Shown: piece after piece, positions 55,056-64,000 of the stretch
Numbering within the stretch: position 1 is the first letter of the stretch
Layout: each line of letters begins with the position of its first letter
NCBI GenBank assembly: GCA_005656395.1
Contig: SRSI01000013.1
Coordinates: 2,108,001 to 2,172,000 of the forward strand
DNA from: Strongyloides papillosus
Lineage: Eukaryota > Nematoda > Chromadorea > Rhabditida > Strongyloididae
DNA length: 64,000 nucleotides
Direction of reading: 5' to 3'
Notes under the pieces: model-generated
Told to the model about the DNA's origin: nothing
Seen by the model: the letters and a program-made list of their open reading frames with translations, nothing else
Databases searched by the model: none
Position numbers and translations under genes: made by a program

Positions 55056-57069
55056 ATGAGTTCAAGTTGTTCTTTGGATGCAATTAATTATGCAAAAATT
55101 GTTGATATGGAATGTTATAAATTTTTAAATAATCATATTCACACTGATAAGGAAGTTGAAGATCTTTATAAACTCGTAATCAACATCTTAAATGGTTAGT
55201 TCAAAAAGAAAATACAGATTTTTAAAATTAAAATATATATTTTAACAATAATTAAATGTTTATTTACAGCAACTAAAATTAATCAAATTTCAAAAAGTAC
55301 GATGTTTTTAAAGTTTTTTGAAAATAGGAAAAAATGTAATAAAGATATTTCTACAATCACAAATATCAAAAATGCATTTTTTTTTAAAAATAATCAATTA
55401 TTGCTATCATTAAATACATCTGCTTTTGAGAATAATTTTAAACCAAAAAATATAATTTTGTACGCAGATGATATTTCCACAAATTTTAATGGATCTACAA
55501 AGTCTTCCATGCTTCATTTGGCTTATAGAGAAATCGAATGTTCATCTGGTAAGCTAAATAATATTAAAACGTTTGGTCTTTCATTAACTTCTGAAGCTAA
55601 AAATAATAAATATTCAAGTATTTTAAATTTTTTTTCTAACGAATTAAAAAATTTAAAAACTGAATCTGGAAAGCCATTATTTAATATAGAATTCTTTATT
55701 GGTGATAACGTAATGATGCACCACATGCTTGGAAAAAAACTTAGTTTTTCTCATCGTTCAAAAGATTCATGTAGATCATGCACTCTTGATGGAAATCAAT
55801 GGAAGGAACATATCAAAGCTTTTTCGACTAGAAAATTTATTAGAAATTCTGTAGAAAATAATTTTTCAGAAAATAATTTTCTTGTACATGATACATTTCA
55901 TGATCTTCATGGTAATTTTTTCTTATTTTTAACTGTTATTTTTTTAGAAGGTGTTGTTTCTTATATGTTGTTTTTATCTATAAATCTATTTATGCATAGA
56001 TTTAAAAAAAATTCATCATACGTCAAAAAAGAAATAATGATTCAAGCATGCAAGCTCAAATTACATTCACAACTTGCTTCTGTTTTGAAAGATGAATTCT
56101 TTACTAAGAAGCAAGGAAAAAAGGGTGATTTTAACACGAAAGGTACTTTTCCTTTAAAAGGAGCACACCAAATTTACACTATGATTTGTTTCTTTTTTTT
56201 TCTAAGAAATAAATTTGTTTATGAAAATAAAGGAATTGAATCAGAAGTAAATGATCTTTTATTTTTACTGCATAACACACTTAATATGGTCATGGTATTT
56301 TCGAATCAAAAACTTGGATGGGAAAATAGTATTTGTGCAATAAATGTAGAAAATTATGCCGAAAAAATACTTGAAACAATTTCGTTGTTAACAAATAACG
56401 GGTTCACTATGTCTTTAAAAGTAAGTTAAATTATAAAATATTTAAAAAATAACTATTGTAATTAATATTAATTTTCTTAGTTTCAATTGTTAAATTAAAA
56501 GACTGTCTTTCCTACAATAGTACAAAAAAAATTTTATAATTTTTTCCAACTTTTAATTGATTATTTTTTACTAAAAAAAAGCTAGCATATAAAACCATAT
56601 TCTTATTTGTAGCATGCCACTAAAAACAGAGTAAATAATATAAAATATATAAATTTAAACTATTCAAAATTTTAATATTTTTAAATTTAATTATTATTAT
56701 TATAAGAGTTTATAGTTTCATAACATTACGCATTACGGATTGATGCTGGAAACGTTTGAAAATATCTCTCCAACATATTTTTCAACAATAAGGTTTGAAG
56801 GAGCTAATAAAAGAGTTAAAGATTATTTGTTAAGTGGAAACTGCTTTATTAATCCATGCAAATCTGTGCTTCAAAAAATTGCGTGGAAAAATTTTCTTGA
56901 AAATCACGTTGAAGAATCAAATACGGATACTATGTATGAATCAATAATTCAAAGTATCAAATGGAAATTTGAAGATAATTTTATATCAGATATACGAAAA
57001 TATCCAGTATCAAAAGATACCATTGATATTTCTTTTAATATATCAAATCTTTTCAGTGAAAATGATTAA
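55056..57069 (+). CDS. Transposase of the 8.15-kb element, DDE type, Tnp2/CACTA-like
   Basis: Exons 55056-55194, 55270-55911, 55948-56420 and 56716-57069 join in phase (1, 1, 0) to give 535 residues. The second intron is only 36 nt; removing it gives HDTFHDLHEGVVSYML, matching the motif order of related proteins, while retention adds 12 residues. Visible motifs: IILYADDIS (D113/D114), IEFFIGDNVMMHH (D192), SCRSC (C214, C217), HD...HEGV (about 257-262), LKGAHQIYTM, LKFHNITHYGLM and TIRFEGANKRVKDY (E446). From memory, the same motif order occurs in many uncharacterised cnidarian, fish and arthropod proteins related to Tnp2-type transposases. The last junction lies inside the LKFHN motif, which confirms it. 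No stop or frameshift disturbs the gene. It should cut and join the element at its CACAG tips. Confidence 0.85.
55912..55947 (+). other. 36-nt intron in the transposase gene
   Basis: GTAATTTTTTC to TTTTTTTAG. Its length is a multiple of three and it has no stop, so the frame stays open with or without it. Splicing restores the HD-x-EGV motif without a gap. Confidence 0.65.
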
Positions 57070-57157
57070 AATTTTTGTAATATATAGTTTTTTAATAAAT
57101 ATTTACGCTTTTTATTTTAACTAATTAGAAAATTTATAATGATTTAAATTTTACAAA

Positions 57158-57971
57158 ATTCATTTATTTTTAAACAAATTGTCTATAAGTATTTAAACAG
57201 AAAATTATGATTAAAATGACATAGATTATCTTTATTAAAATATATGTAAATATCAATGAAGTTGATATAAATTTTATGTGTTCTTTACCTTTAAAAAATG
57301 GTAAAATGTTATCAAATTAATATAATGTTTTTAAATATTTTATTGTTGTTTTTAAAAATAAAGATGCTTTAAAAAAAATAAATTTGGTAATATTTTAATA
57401 ATTTCTCATAAAATTAATAAAATGACTGAAGTTGTGATAATAAAAAAATAAAAGTGACATTATAAAAAAAGTATGTACAACACCATGTCAAAAAAACTAT
57501 CCTTTTTTTAAAAAAAGACATACCTTTTTTTTCTATTATGACATACGATTTTACTATAACTATCGCATCAATGTTATTTAATTTTAGGTAATGTTACATT
57601 AAAACTATGGCAAATTTCTTTAAAAACATAGTACTATTTTTTTTTATTAATTAGTTAAAAAGAGTTAGAGAGCTCTAACTCTTTTAAAAAAATACTGTTT
57701 GGTTTTTGTTTTTTAATATGCATTTATTAATACACTTAACATTATAATTTTTAAAAAAATTCCGTTTTATAAAACTTTAAAATAATTACACAAAAAACAA
57801 AAATATTTGGTTTGTTAAACATTATTAATACACTTTTTGTAATTATAATTTGGTTTAAAAATTTTTAATAGTAATTTTATTTATATTCTAAAAAGGGTTT
57901 TGTTATTAAAATTAACAATTTTAGTTATGTTTTAAACCCTCCGTCAGGACGACCGGTGGTTCTTTTCTGTG
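57158..57971. repeat. Right terminal inverted repeat of the 8.15-kb element
   Basis: Inverted copy of 49823-50638, ending TTTTCTGTG before the ATAT duplication. The outer part carries CCCTCCGTCAGGACGACCGG, different from the left arm apart from the tip and the GACGG...GTTTAAA patch. The central palindrome GAGTTAGAGAGCTCTAACTC recurs here with a slightly different centre. Confidence 0.9.
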
Positions 57972-58021
57972 ATATCAATAATTCCTCTTCTATTTTAGGC
58001 GAAAGATAGAAAAAAAATATG

Positions 58022-58342
58022 GCTTGTGTATCTAGTGAAAATGTTGCTGATCCAAACAATTTTTGCGCTCATATGTGCTAATTTCTTGGAAATATTATCG
58101 GCAATCCTGAAGCCACATTAACTGAAATTGCAACAAGTCTCTATGACCGTCTTGTAGACTTGGGTTGGTTTATCTTAGGAATAATTGCTCCAATTGTATG
58201 GAAGCAATTGTTAAAGAATGAAAGAGGACGAAAGATACATCAATTTCTTTTAAAGCTTCGTGGAAGTGCTGCTGCCACTATTACTGTTAATGATCCTGTT
58301 CTTTGTAATACTGCCTACATACCAATGCATGATAATGAATAG
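58022..58342 (+). pseudogene. C-terminal part of an unrecognised membrane protein, one internal stop
   Basis: From ATG at about 58020 the frame reads MACVSSENVADPNNF, meets a stop near 58078, then continues open to TAG 58340-58342. The second part has one membrane segment (LGWFILGIIAPIVWKQLL), a basic stretch (KNERGRKIHQFLLK) and a polar tail ending NTAYIPMHDNE. G+C is higher than around it. A possible acceptor TCTATTTTAG lies at 57996. The 8.15-kb element inserted only 50 bp upstream and may have cut off earlier exons. No family recognised. Confidence 0.4.
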
Positions 58343-59299
58343 AAGATTATAACATTGTTGTTGTATACATATTTTTTTATTCCGGTCTTGTTGTTTATTG
58401 TTAATTTTCTTTTTGTTATAAAATCGAAATCCTTGAAATTAATGTTGGATAATATCTATATAAGTATGAATATGTTTATATAAACATAATTTGGTTACAA
58501 TGAGAAAAAATGATTAGCAAAAATATAGCTTTTACAATTAAAAAGAGTACAAGTATAAATAATTATAATTGATGAAAATACGGATATTATCAAAATCGAA
58601 TTATCTATAATTCAACTGTTCATCTTGTACAATTCGTTGTTTGACAAAAAAATTAGCTTTTTACAATTCTTTATAGGAAATAATTTGAATATTATTATTT
58701 GAACTTATAATTTAATTGTTACCATATAAGTAATTGTATTTTAAGATATTTTGTAATAAAGATTTTAAGTTGAAATCTATCTGTAAGCGTTGTATTAAGT
58801 GATTTATTAAATATGATATCTAGTCTATATATTATACAGTACAAGTGGGCAGTACATCATCATCCCTAAGTACTTACTATGAGATTGCTAACACTATCAA
58901 TTCTTTTTTATAATTTTCGTAGAGACAGATAGTACATAATTGCCTAAGTCTATCGTTAAATACAACATGACTATACAATTTGTAAAAATATTTTAACGAA
59001 CAATTTATAGAAACAGATGTTTCACAATAAAATGATGATTTTGTAGTAATATACTCATAAGGATATCGTGAGAAATGAATATCTTATAATAAGATAAAAG
59101 AATATTATTAATGATACAAAATTATGGAGAAAACATACATAGTTATATTGAAAAAAAGAGAATTTACCGTTTATAATACATTACAAACAATAAGGAATTT
59201 TAATATCAAATAAAGAATAAAATAGGCAAGATTAAAGATTTACAATCTTTACAAGGAAATTAAAATTTAACGTATTATGGAAAATATAAGTAGTTAAAT
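58343..59299. other. AT-rich stretch without a gene
   Basis: Nothing supported here. Confidence 0.5.
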
Positions 59300-59329
59300 T
59301 AAATATTCAAAATCATCTTCTTCATATCA

Positions 59330-59480
59330 TCTTTTTAATCCACTAATACGTTTTCTTCTACTTCTTGGTCCTTGGTAATAATTAGCATCCGTTTCTCCAG
59401 GTCTCTGGAGCTGGTAGTTCTTTCTAAAGTCACCCTTTTCTGATCACTATTATTCCTAGATATTATTTTTACTGCGCAAG
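59330..59480 (-). pseudogene. Unrecognised coding-like segment
   Basis: A G+C-richer patch with two open minus-strand frames, one reading NYQLQRPGETDANYYQGPRS and a basic end, the other SDQKRVTLERTTSSRDLEKR. I cannot decide which was coding. It could be retroelement debris from the LTR pair to the right. Confidence 0.25.
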
Positions 59481-59881
59481 CTCAACCAAAAGAGTTGTCA
59501 CTCGATGCTATAAATTTCTAACGTTGTATCTGATCAGGATGACCATGGTTTCTTACTTATTTCTCGTTGACATGACTTGGGGCACATTATAATCTAACTC
59601 GGATTGGATAATATTATTATTAAATATTAAACTTAAATATTATAGGGCATATTTATTCGTAATCGATCAAATTCGAAGGTCCCCAGACTGTCATCACCTA
59701 GCATGCTTTTGGCTTAGAGTAAACTCAACACGCGATCATTTTGTGTGATAATTATAATACCTCACGATGGTTATTTTTTCGTTGTAGGATATTTATATTT
59801 AATACGTCAAATTTAAGGTAATTTATATATATAAAATTCTAAGTTTACTATATTTTAATGACTTTAAGTGTATGAACAAAA

Positions 59882-60135
59882 TGTAAACCGCAGAGAAGTA
59901 TGAGTCAAAGGAATACCAAGAGAAAGAGAAGGACATAAATAGGAGGCACAATATATAAAGAACGTACTTTTTAAATATATTTTTATCTTTACTTTTTATA
60001 TATGTTGTAACAGACAACACATATTATTTTATATATTACACAATTGTCTTAAATAAATGTTTGAGTAAAACCTTAAGTGTTATTTATTATATTTGAGACT
60101 TCTATAGGGGTTCCCCAGAATCCATCTGGATTACA
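59882..60135 (+). repeat. Left LTR of the non-coding LTR element
   Basis: Closely matches 62402-62653, with about 15 differences by eye. It contains CAATATATAAAG as a TATA box and AAATAAATG as a possible polyadenylation signal before the U5 part. Confidence 0.85.
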
Positions 60136-60148
60136 TGGAGGTTCCATC
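60136..60148 (+). promoter_or_regulatory. Primer-binding site, tRNA-Gln type
   Basis: TGGAGGTTCCATC follows the LTR without a gap and pairs with the 3' end of a tRNA-Gln (…GGAACCTCCA) as I remember it, except at one position. Confidence 0.6.
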
Positions 60149-61035
60149 TTGTGTAATTCGATTGTGATTCATTGTCCTTTACTTTTAATCCGCTATACAC
60201 CCGAATTATCTGTAGTTTTTGAGCATATTCTATAATTGTTCCTGATTTCGCGTATCAACGATGGTAGTAACTCTTAGTTTTATTCTTGCTACACTTTCTG
60301 TTATCAAATACCTCAATTTCATTAGATTTTCATATAATATCTAAGTTTGCCTTCTATATTTAATAGGTACCTCAGCACATATCTCTCTCTTTTTAAGTCT
60401 AGTTTCACTTTCTTTTATTTTTTATTTATAACTTTATGCCCAGACATGCTTTATCATGTTACGAGAGATATTGGTACAACTAATCACTAAGTTCAAGAAT
60501 AGTGGGTGCCAGCCCTTCTGTTCTTCAAATGTACTACGTGGTGTTGGTGGATGGCTCACCATTGTGCCACCACGTCTTTAGGGAATGTAGTTAGTTAATG
60601 TATTAGCATAGCCAGCACACAAAGTGCGGATATTTTAATGTCTCTTTTACATATTTTTTTTACATATTGTCTACATTTAAGTTACTAGTTCACTTAGTAG
60701 ATAGGAAGGCACCGCATCATGCTAAACATTTTGAATAAGTTTCACATATTTGATACTTACCACGATACTTTTTATTACCCTATATCGTGTCTTACATTTA
60801 ACGTTCCTGACTGTTAATCTCTATAATCTACTAAATACTAGGGCATCCAATTTCTTTGATAACATAATTAATTTCTAATGATTTAGCTAACAATTACATC
60901 TTTTTACATTGTTGATATCGTATATTACTTCCGTGCATTAACTTTCTTCGCCTTCATAATGCACATAAATTCGTAACTAACACGGATGTTGAAACTAGCA
61001 CCAAAATAATATTCACGAACAATGACAATAACTAG

Positions 61036-61238
61036 GAAATGCAAGCTCTCCAAATATTGTCTTCACGGGTACCCCAATTACCTTTCAACCCCTAATAATT
61101 AAGTCAGATAGTCAACCTAATCGAGGTCGTAGTACAATCAAAAATATTATCACAACTTCGAAAACCAATGAAAATACCGTAAGTGACATACCCTTACTTA
61201 AACGTGGTCGAGGACGACCTGGTAAAAATCATAATTAA
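61036..61238 (+). pseudogene. Exon-like segment ending in an AT-hook
   Basis: After ACTAG (61031-61035) an open stretch of about 67 codons reads IVFTGTPITFQPLIIK, then QPNRGRSTIKN and finally LLKRGRGRPGKNHN before TAA 61236-61238. KRGRGRPGK is a canonical AT-hook core (RGRP), which binds the minor groove of AT-rich DNA. No upstream part could be joined. Inside an LTR element it may be a captured host exon or the tail of an element protein. Confidence 0.45.
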
Positions 61239-61951
61239 AGAAAAATATATATATAGGTTACGAAAAAATAATACGTACCTGTTGACTTTCGAAAACAATA
61301 AATACAAAAACATAAAAATATAAAAGAAAAAAAACCATATGATCCTTTTAAATAAGGCATATTACAAAAATATATATATATAAACATTATATGATTATAT
61401 TAATTACACTTTTTACATACAATTTATTTTAACATACATTATATCTTTTTTATATAACATATATTCAAACCATCTAATAATATTTTTACTCACACTTTGT
61501 TAGTTAATGTTATCTTATTTAATTGCCCTGATCAAGCAATCATTGAAGTTTTTTTTCAATAGATATTGTTTAACAATTCTATTTTTTCTTCACTATTTTG
61601 TATTATCATTATAATCATAGTATTTTTCAACTTTTATACTAGACAATGTATTTATGCTGTTAACATTTTTGCTTTGTATAAACCTACTCATTTGTTAATC
61701 TTATATTGCTAATATGTTTAATTGTATTATCATTTTTTTACTTAAATTATATCAACTTACCTGTCTTGTCAACACTCAACTATTTTATCAAAATTTAACA
61801 ATAACAACAAAAACAAAATTACAATAGAGACATGACAACAAGAAAATAAACATCAACGTGCAACAAAAACAACTCAACGAAACATCCCTATAACATTTTG
61901 ATTTTTTATAATAAAATTAAATCTTTATCTTCTTTTACTTTCTATTCTTTG

Positions 61952-62163
61952 TCATTCCCCCACTCTTTTTTTCTCCTTCTGGAAACGTCCGACAATTTTC
62001 TTCAATATCGACATCTGGTTTCGACGACGACGCTTCGAAAACTTTATAACAAATACCATTATAATTATAAAGAAAATAAGCCCAGCTAATAGACACAGGC
62101 ATCCTATCTTCCATCTCCACTGATTTTCTATCTGAACGGCACATTTATAACAAGCTGGTTTCA
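61952..62163 (-). pseudogene. Antisense membrane-protein exon inside the LTR element
   Basis: On the minus strand, after a good acceptor (TTATTTCTAG, exon from 62163), the frame reads KPACYKCAVQIENQW, then a membrane segment IGCLCLLAGLIFFIIIMVFV, then a basic tail with KFSKRRRRNQ and a Lys-rich end at 61952. The order ectodomain-CxxC, membrane span, basic tail suggests the last exon of a type I membrane protein. It is antisense to the LTRs, so it is not expressed as an ordinary retroelement gene. No family recognised. Confidence 0.4.
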
Positions 62164-62401
62164 CTAGAAATAACAAGAAAAAATAACAGAATCATGTGTT
62201 AACTCACTTTTATTACAGTTTTTCCAATTCTGGAGACAACTTAATGCTAATTAATGAATTATAATTATTAATATCTTTCAATCATTTTACCAAGCTTATC
62301 CTTCATACAATCGTGATAAAAAGTAATCCCTTATCAATCACAAAATACCATATCATGGAATATTCAGCTTTTTATCGGAATTCAAAAGCTTGTAAGGAGG
62401 A

Positions 62402-62653
62402 TGTAAACCCCAGAGAAGTATGAGTCAAAGGAATACCAAGAGAAAGAGAAGGACATAACTGGGAGGCACAATATATAAAGAACATACTTTTTAAATATAT
62501 CATTATCTTTACTTTTTATATGTTATAACAGACAACACATATTATTTTATATATTACACAATTGTCTTAAATAAAGGTTTGAGTAAAACCTTAAGTGTTA
62601 TTTATTATATTTGGGACCCCTTTAGGAGTTCCCCAGGATCCATCTGGATTACA
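62402..62653 (+). repeat. Right LTR of the non-coding LTR element
   Basis: Direct copy of 59882-60135, ending TGGATTACA and preceded by AAGGAGGA. The mismatches and a 2-bp length difference point to an older insertion than the Ty3/gypsy copy at 4948. Confidence 0.85.
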
Positions 62654-63107
62654 GTTTAAAATTATTACTTTTCTAGTTTTCAAAAAATAAACTGATTTAT
62701 TTCTTTGTTTTCTTTAATTAATTAAGAATTAAAATTTAAACCTACTAGTTGTTTAAATTTATTGTATAAAGAGATAGTAAATCGCTTGTATATCAATAAA
62801 TATACTTTAAAAATAATATTTTTGAAAAATCTTTTACATGCATTGATATGTAACTACAAATAGCTAAGCTGTATTAACTTTCAGCTTATGTTCTTATAAG
62901 AATTTAACATTTCCAGCAACTTAAAAAAATTTGTTCGTGTAATAATTGTGAAATTTATAGCAAAAGTATAGAATTTTTGAATAAAGCCATTTTCGTTTAC
63001 AAAAGTTTTTGTTTTAAAACTTATTGACCAAATGTTTTGTACTTTTATATACATTTCATTTTACTTTTATTTTATTATTAATAATACTCTTGTTTTCTTT
63101 TAAATAC
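62654..63107. other. AT-rich stretch without a gene
   Basis: Nothing supported here. Confidence 0.5.
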
Positions 63108-63116
63108 TGGCATAGA

Positions 63117-63345
63117 TTATATTGATGCCCTCATTGAAATGGAAAAAAGAAAAAGTTGCGATAAAGATAATTTTAAACGGCTTTTAGATAATGTCAGAAA
63201 AACAGATGATAATGGATCTTTAATATCACGAAAATTCTAACATATTGATTAATGATATTGAATTTGAGAAAAAAGTATTAAAAAATCGTAGTATAAAGTA
63301 TTTGGTAGAAAAAGAACAAGATATTCAGAAAAAAATTAAATGACC
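63117..63345 (+). pseudogene. Unrecognised exon-like pieces
   Basis: After GGCATAG a frame reads YIDALIEMEKRKSCDKDNFK and stops at about 63240. A second piece follows with KVLKNRSIKYLVEKEQDIQK. Both are charged and helical. No gene could be assembled. Confidence 0.25.
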
Positions 63346-64000
63346 TCGAAAAGTTTATTTTTATACATATAAAAAATATTTTCTAAATTCACAGGAATAC
63401 AGGATGTATTGTGCCAATAACAAAAGTATTATTTACAGTATGAATTATTAGATGTAACTTAACAGGACAGTGAAAGGTTAACAATAAAATTGTAATCCTC
63501 GCGGGTTTTTGGTAAGAGTTATATATAATGTTTATAAGAAGTTGATTGGATATTGAATAGAATACACATACATAAGAAGAGATATTAGAACGTTACGACA
63601 TACTTTTTTTTATCATTGTGGTCATCCGTGGAACTGACCGCAAACTAGGTTTCTTGATTCTTATATAGTCTTGAATGTTTATTTATTTGTATTATCATTC
63701 TATTTATTAATATTTTGATACTGTTAATTTATATTGTGTTTCGCTATATTGTTTACATCCTCCTTCCAATAAATTTGCTTCTAAATATCTTTATCTTACC
63801 ATGACTGTTTTTTCGTTTGGGGTTTCGATTTAAATATTTTCTAATTTATCAAAAAATGCTATTCTTAGCTGTCTTTTCTACTATTATCTTGATCTGTTGA
63901 TAAGTAAGTTGTATAAAAATAATGCATTTAATTTTTAGATGTACAGTGTAATGTGCTCAAGTAAAAACAGTTATAAACATGCGTGAATTAACTATTTATG
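63346..64000. other. AT-rich stretch without a gene
   Basis: Nothing supported up to the window end. Confidence 0.5.

Larger units (their letters stand above)
49823..57971. mobile_element. 8.15-kb three-gene DNA transposon with about 815-bp terminal inverted repeats
   Basis: Both tips read CACAGAAAA inward and are flanked by ATAT (49819-49822 and 57972-57975). The arms at 49823-50638 and 57158-57971 are inverted copies, nearly identical over their inner 700 bp or so. Inside are a spliced transposase gene and an accessory gene on the plus strand, and a coiled-coil gene on the minus strand that diverges from them around 53.3 kb. CACAG tips and a 4-bp target recall the CACTA-Mirage-Chapaev group. 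No DNA polymerase or retroviral-type integrase is present, which argues against a Maverick/Polinton. I infer an autonomous, recently active element. Confidence 0.88.
59882..62653 (+). mobile_element. LTR-flanked element without gag or pol (2.77 kb)
   Basis: Direct repeats of about 253 bp (59882-60135 and 62402-62653) start TGTAAACC and end TGGATTACA, so they have TG...CA termini. Right after the left LTR, TGGAGGTTCCATC fits a primer-binding site for tRNA-Gln (12 of 13 expected bases). AAGGAGGA directly precedes the right LTR as polypurine tract. The 2.27-kb interior has no Gag or Pol motif. Flanking bases (CAAAA and GTTTA) do not match, so target duplication is lost or the two LTRs come from a rearrangement. 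This resembles a large non-autonomous LTR derivative. Confidence 0.8.

Noticed and set aside
49823..57971. Maverick/Polinton or giant-virus-like element, suggested by long inverted repeats
   Set aside because: No protein-primed DNA polymerase, retroviral-type integrase, packaging ATPase or capsid motif, target is 4 bp, and length is about half of a typical Polinton.
49823..57971. Assembly-made inverted duplication as the source of the arms
   Set aside because: The arms end in defined CACAG tips with ATAT outside and differ in their outer 100 bp, which an assembly fold-back would not produce. Read-level proof is still lacking.
61898..62144. Open frames 61898-62089 (+) and 61935-62144 (-)
   Set aside because: Alternative frames of the membrane exon at 61952-62163, without membrane span or splice support.
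59877..62658. Target-site duplication for the LTR pair at 59882 and 62402
   Set aside because: The five bases on each side (CAAAA and GTTTA) do not match, so none is claimed.
1..64000. CRISPR arrays, bacterial operons, ribosome binding sites
   Set aside because: Spliced genes, eukaryotic transposons and AT-rich spacer rule out a prokaryotic reading; no spaced repeats of CRISPR type are seen.

Overview
This is an AT-rich, intron-bearing eukaryotic window crowded with mobile elements. Their mix points to an arthropod, most likely an insect: piggyBac, Tc1/mariner, pogo/Tigger-like and hAT-like DNA transposons, a Ty3/gypsy element with a -1 frameshift, a Ty1/copia fragment and FLYWCH-like zinc-finger relics. 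I see no conserved host gene, rRNA, convincing tRNA, CRISPR array or operon. Species cannot be told from this sequence.

Layout. 1-4300: AT-rich DNA with a mariner-type end, a small duplication and a relic coding exon. 4306-10821: a decayed piggyBac transposase gene split by a structurally intact Ty3/gypsy element (4948-9693) with two 216-bp LTRs that look identical and a TTAA target duplication. 12325-14471: a second piggyBac copy with its own TTAA duplication. 16146-26800: scattered exon-like fragments (some encoding membrane tails), MITEs of hAT and pogo type, a 42-bp tandem repeat and a probable solo LTR. 26850-29064: an unrecognised reading frame broken by a CACA-ended element that is itself broken by a 900-bp mariner deletion derivative. 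29744-30225: a copia RNase H fragment. 31775-32942: two MITEs. 35930-36960 and 44585-47656: two badly decayed transposase genes with motifs like those of the large element. 39199-41335: a nearly full-length mariner-family element. 59882-62653: a pair of about 253-bp LTRs enclosing 2.3 kb without gag or pol.

The centrepiece is 49823-57971, an 8.15-kb DNA transposon. It has CACAG tips, about 815-bp terminal inverted repeats and an ATAT duplication on each side. It carries three spliced genes. One is a 535-aa transposase with a visible D-D-E set (D113/D114, D192, E446), a CxxC knuckle and an HD-x-EGV motif. The second is a 336-aa gene of unknown function. The third, on the opposite strand, encodes a coiled-coil protein whose last intron holds a 946-bp CACA-ended insertion. 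Splice sites and phases agree across the first two genes, which suggests intact copies. Tips and target length recall the CACTA-Mirage-Chapaev group, but the three-gene content, very long inverted repeats and very short introns (36 and 44 nt) do not match any element I can name. The shorter CACA-ended elements in the window may be non-autonomous passengers of this system.
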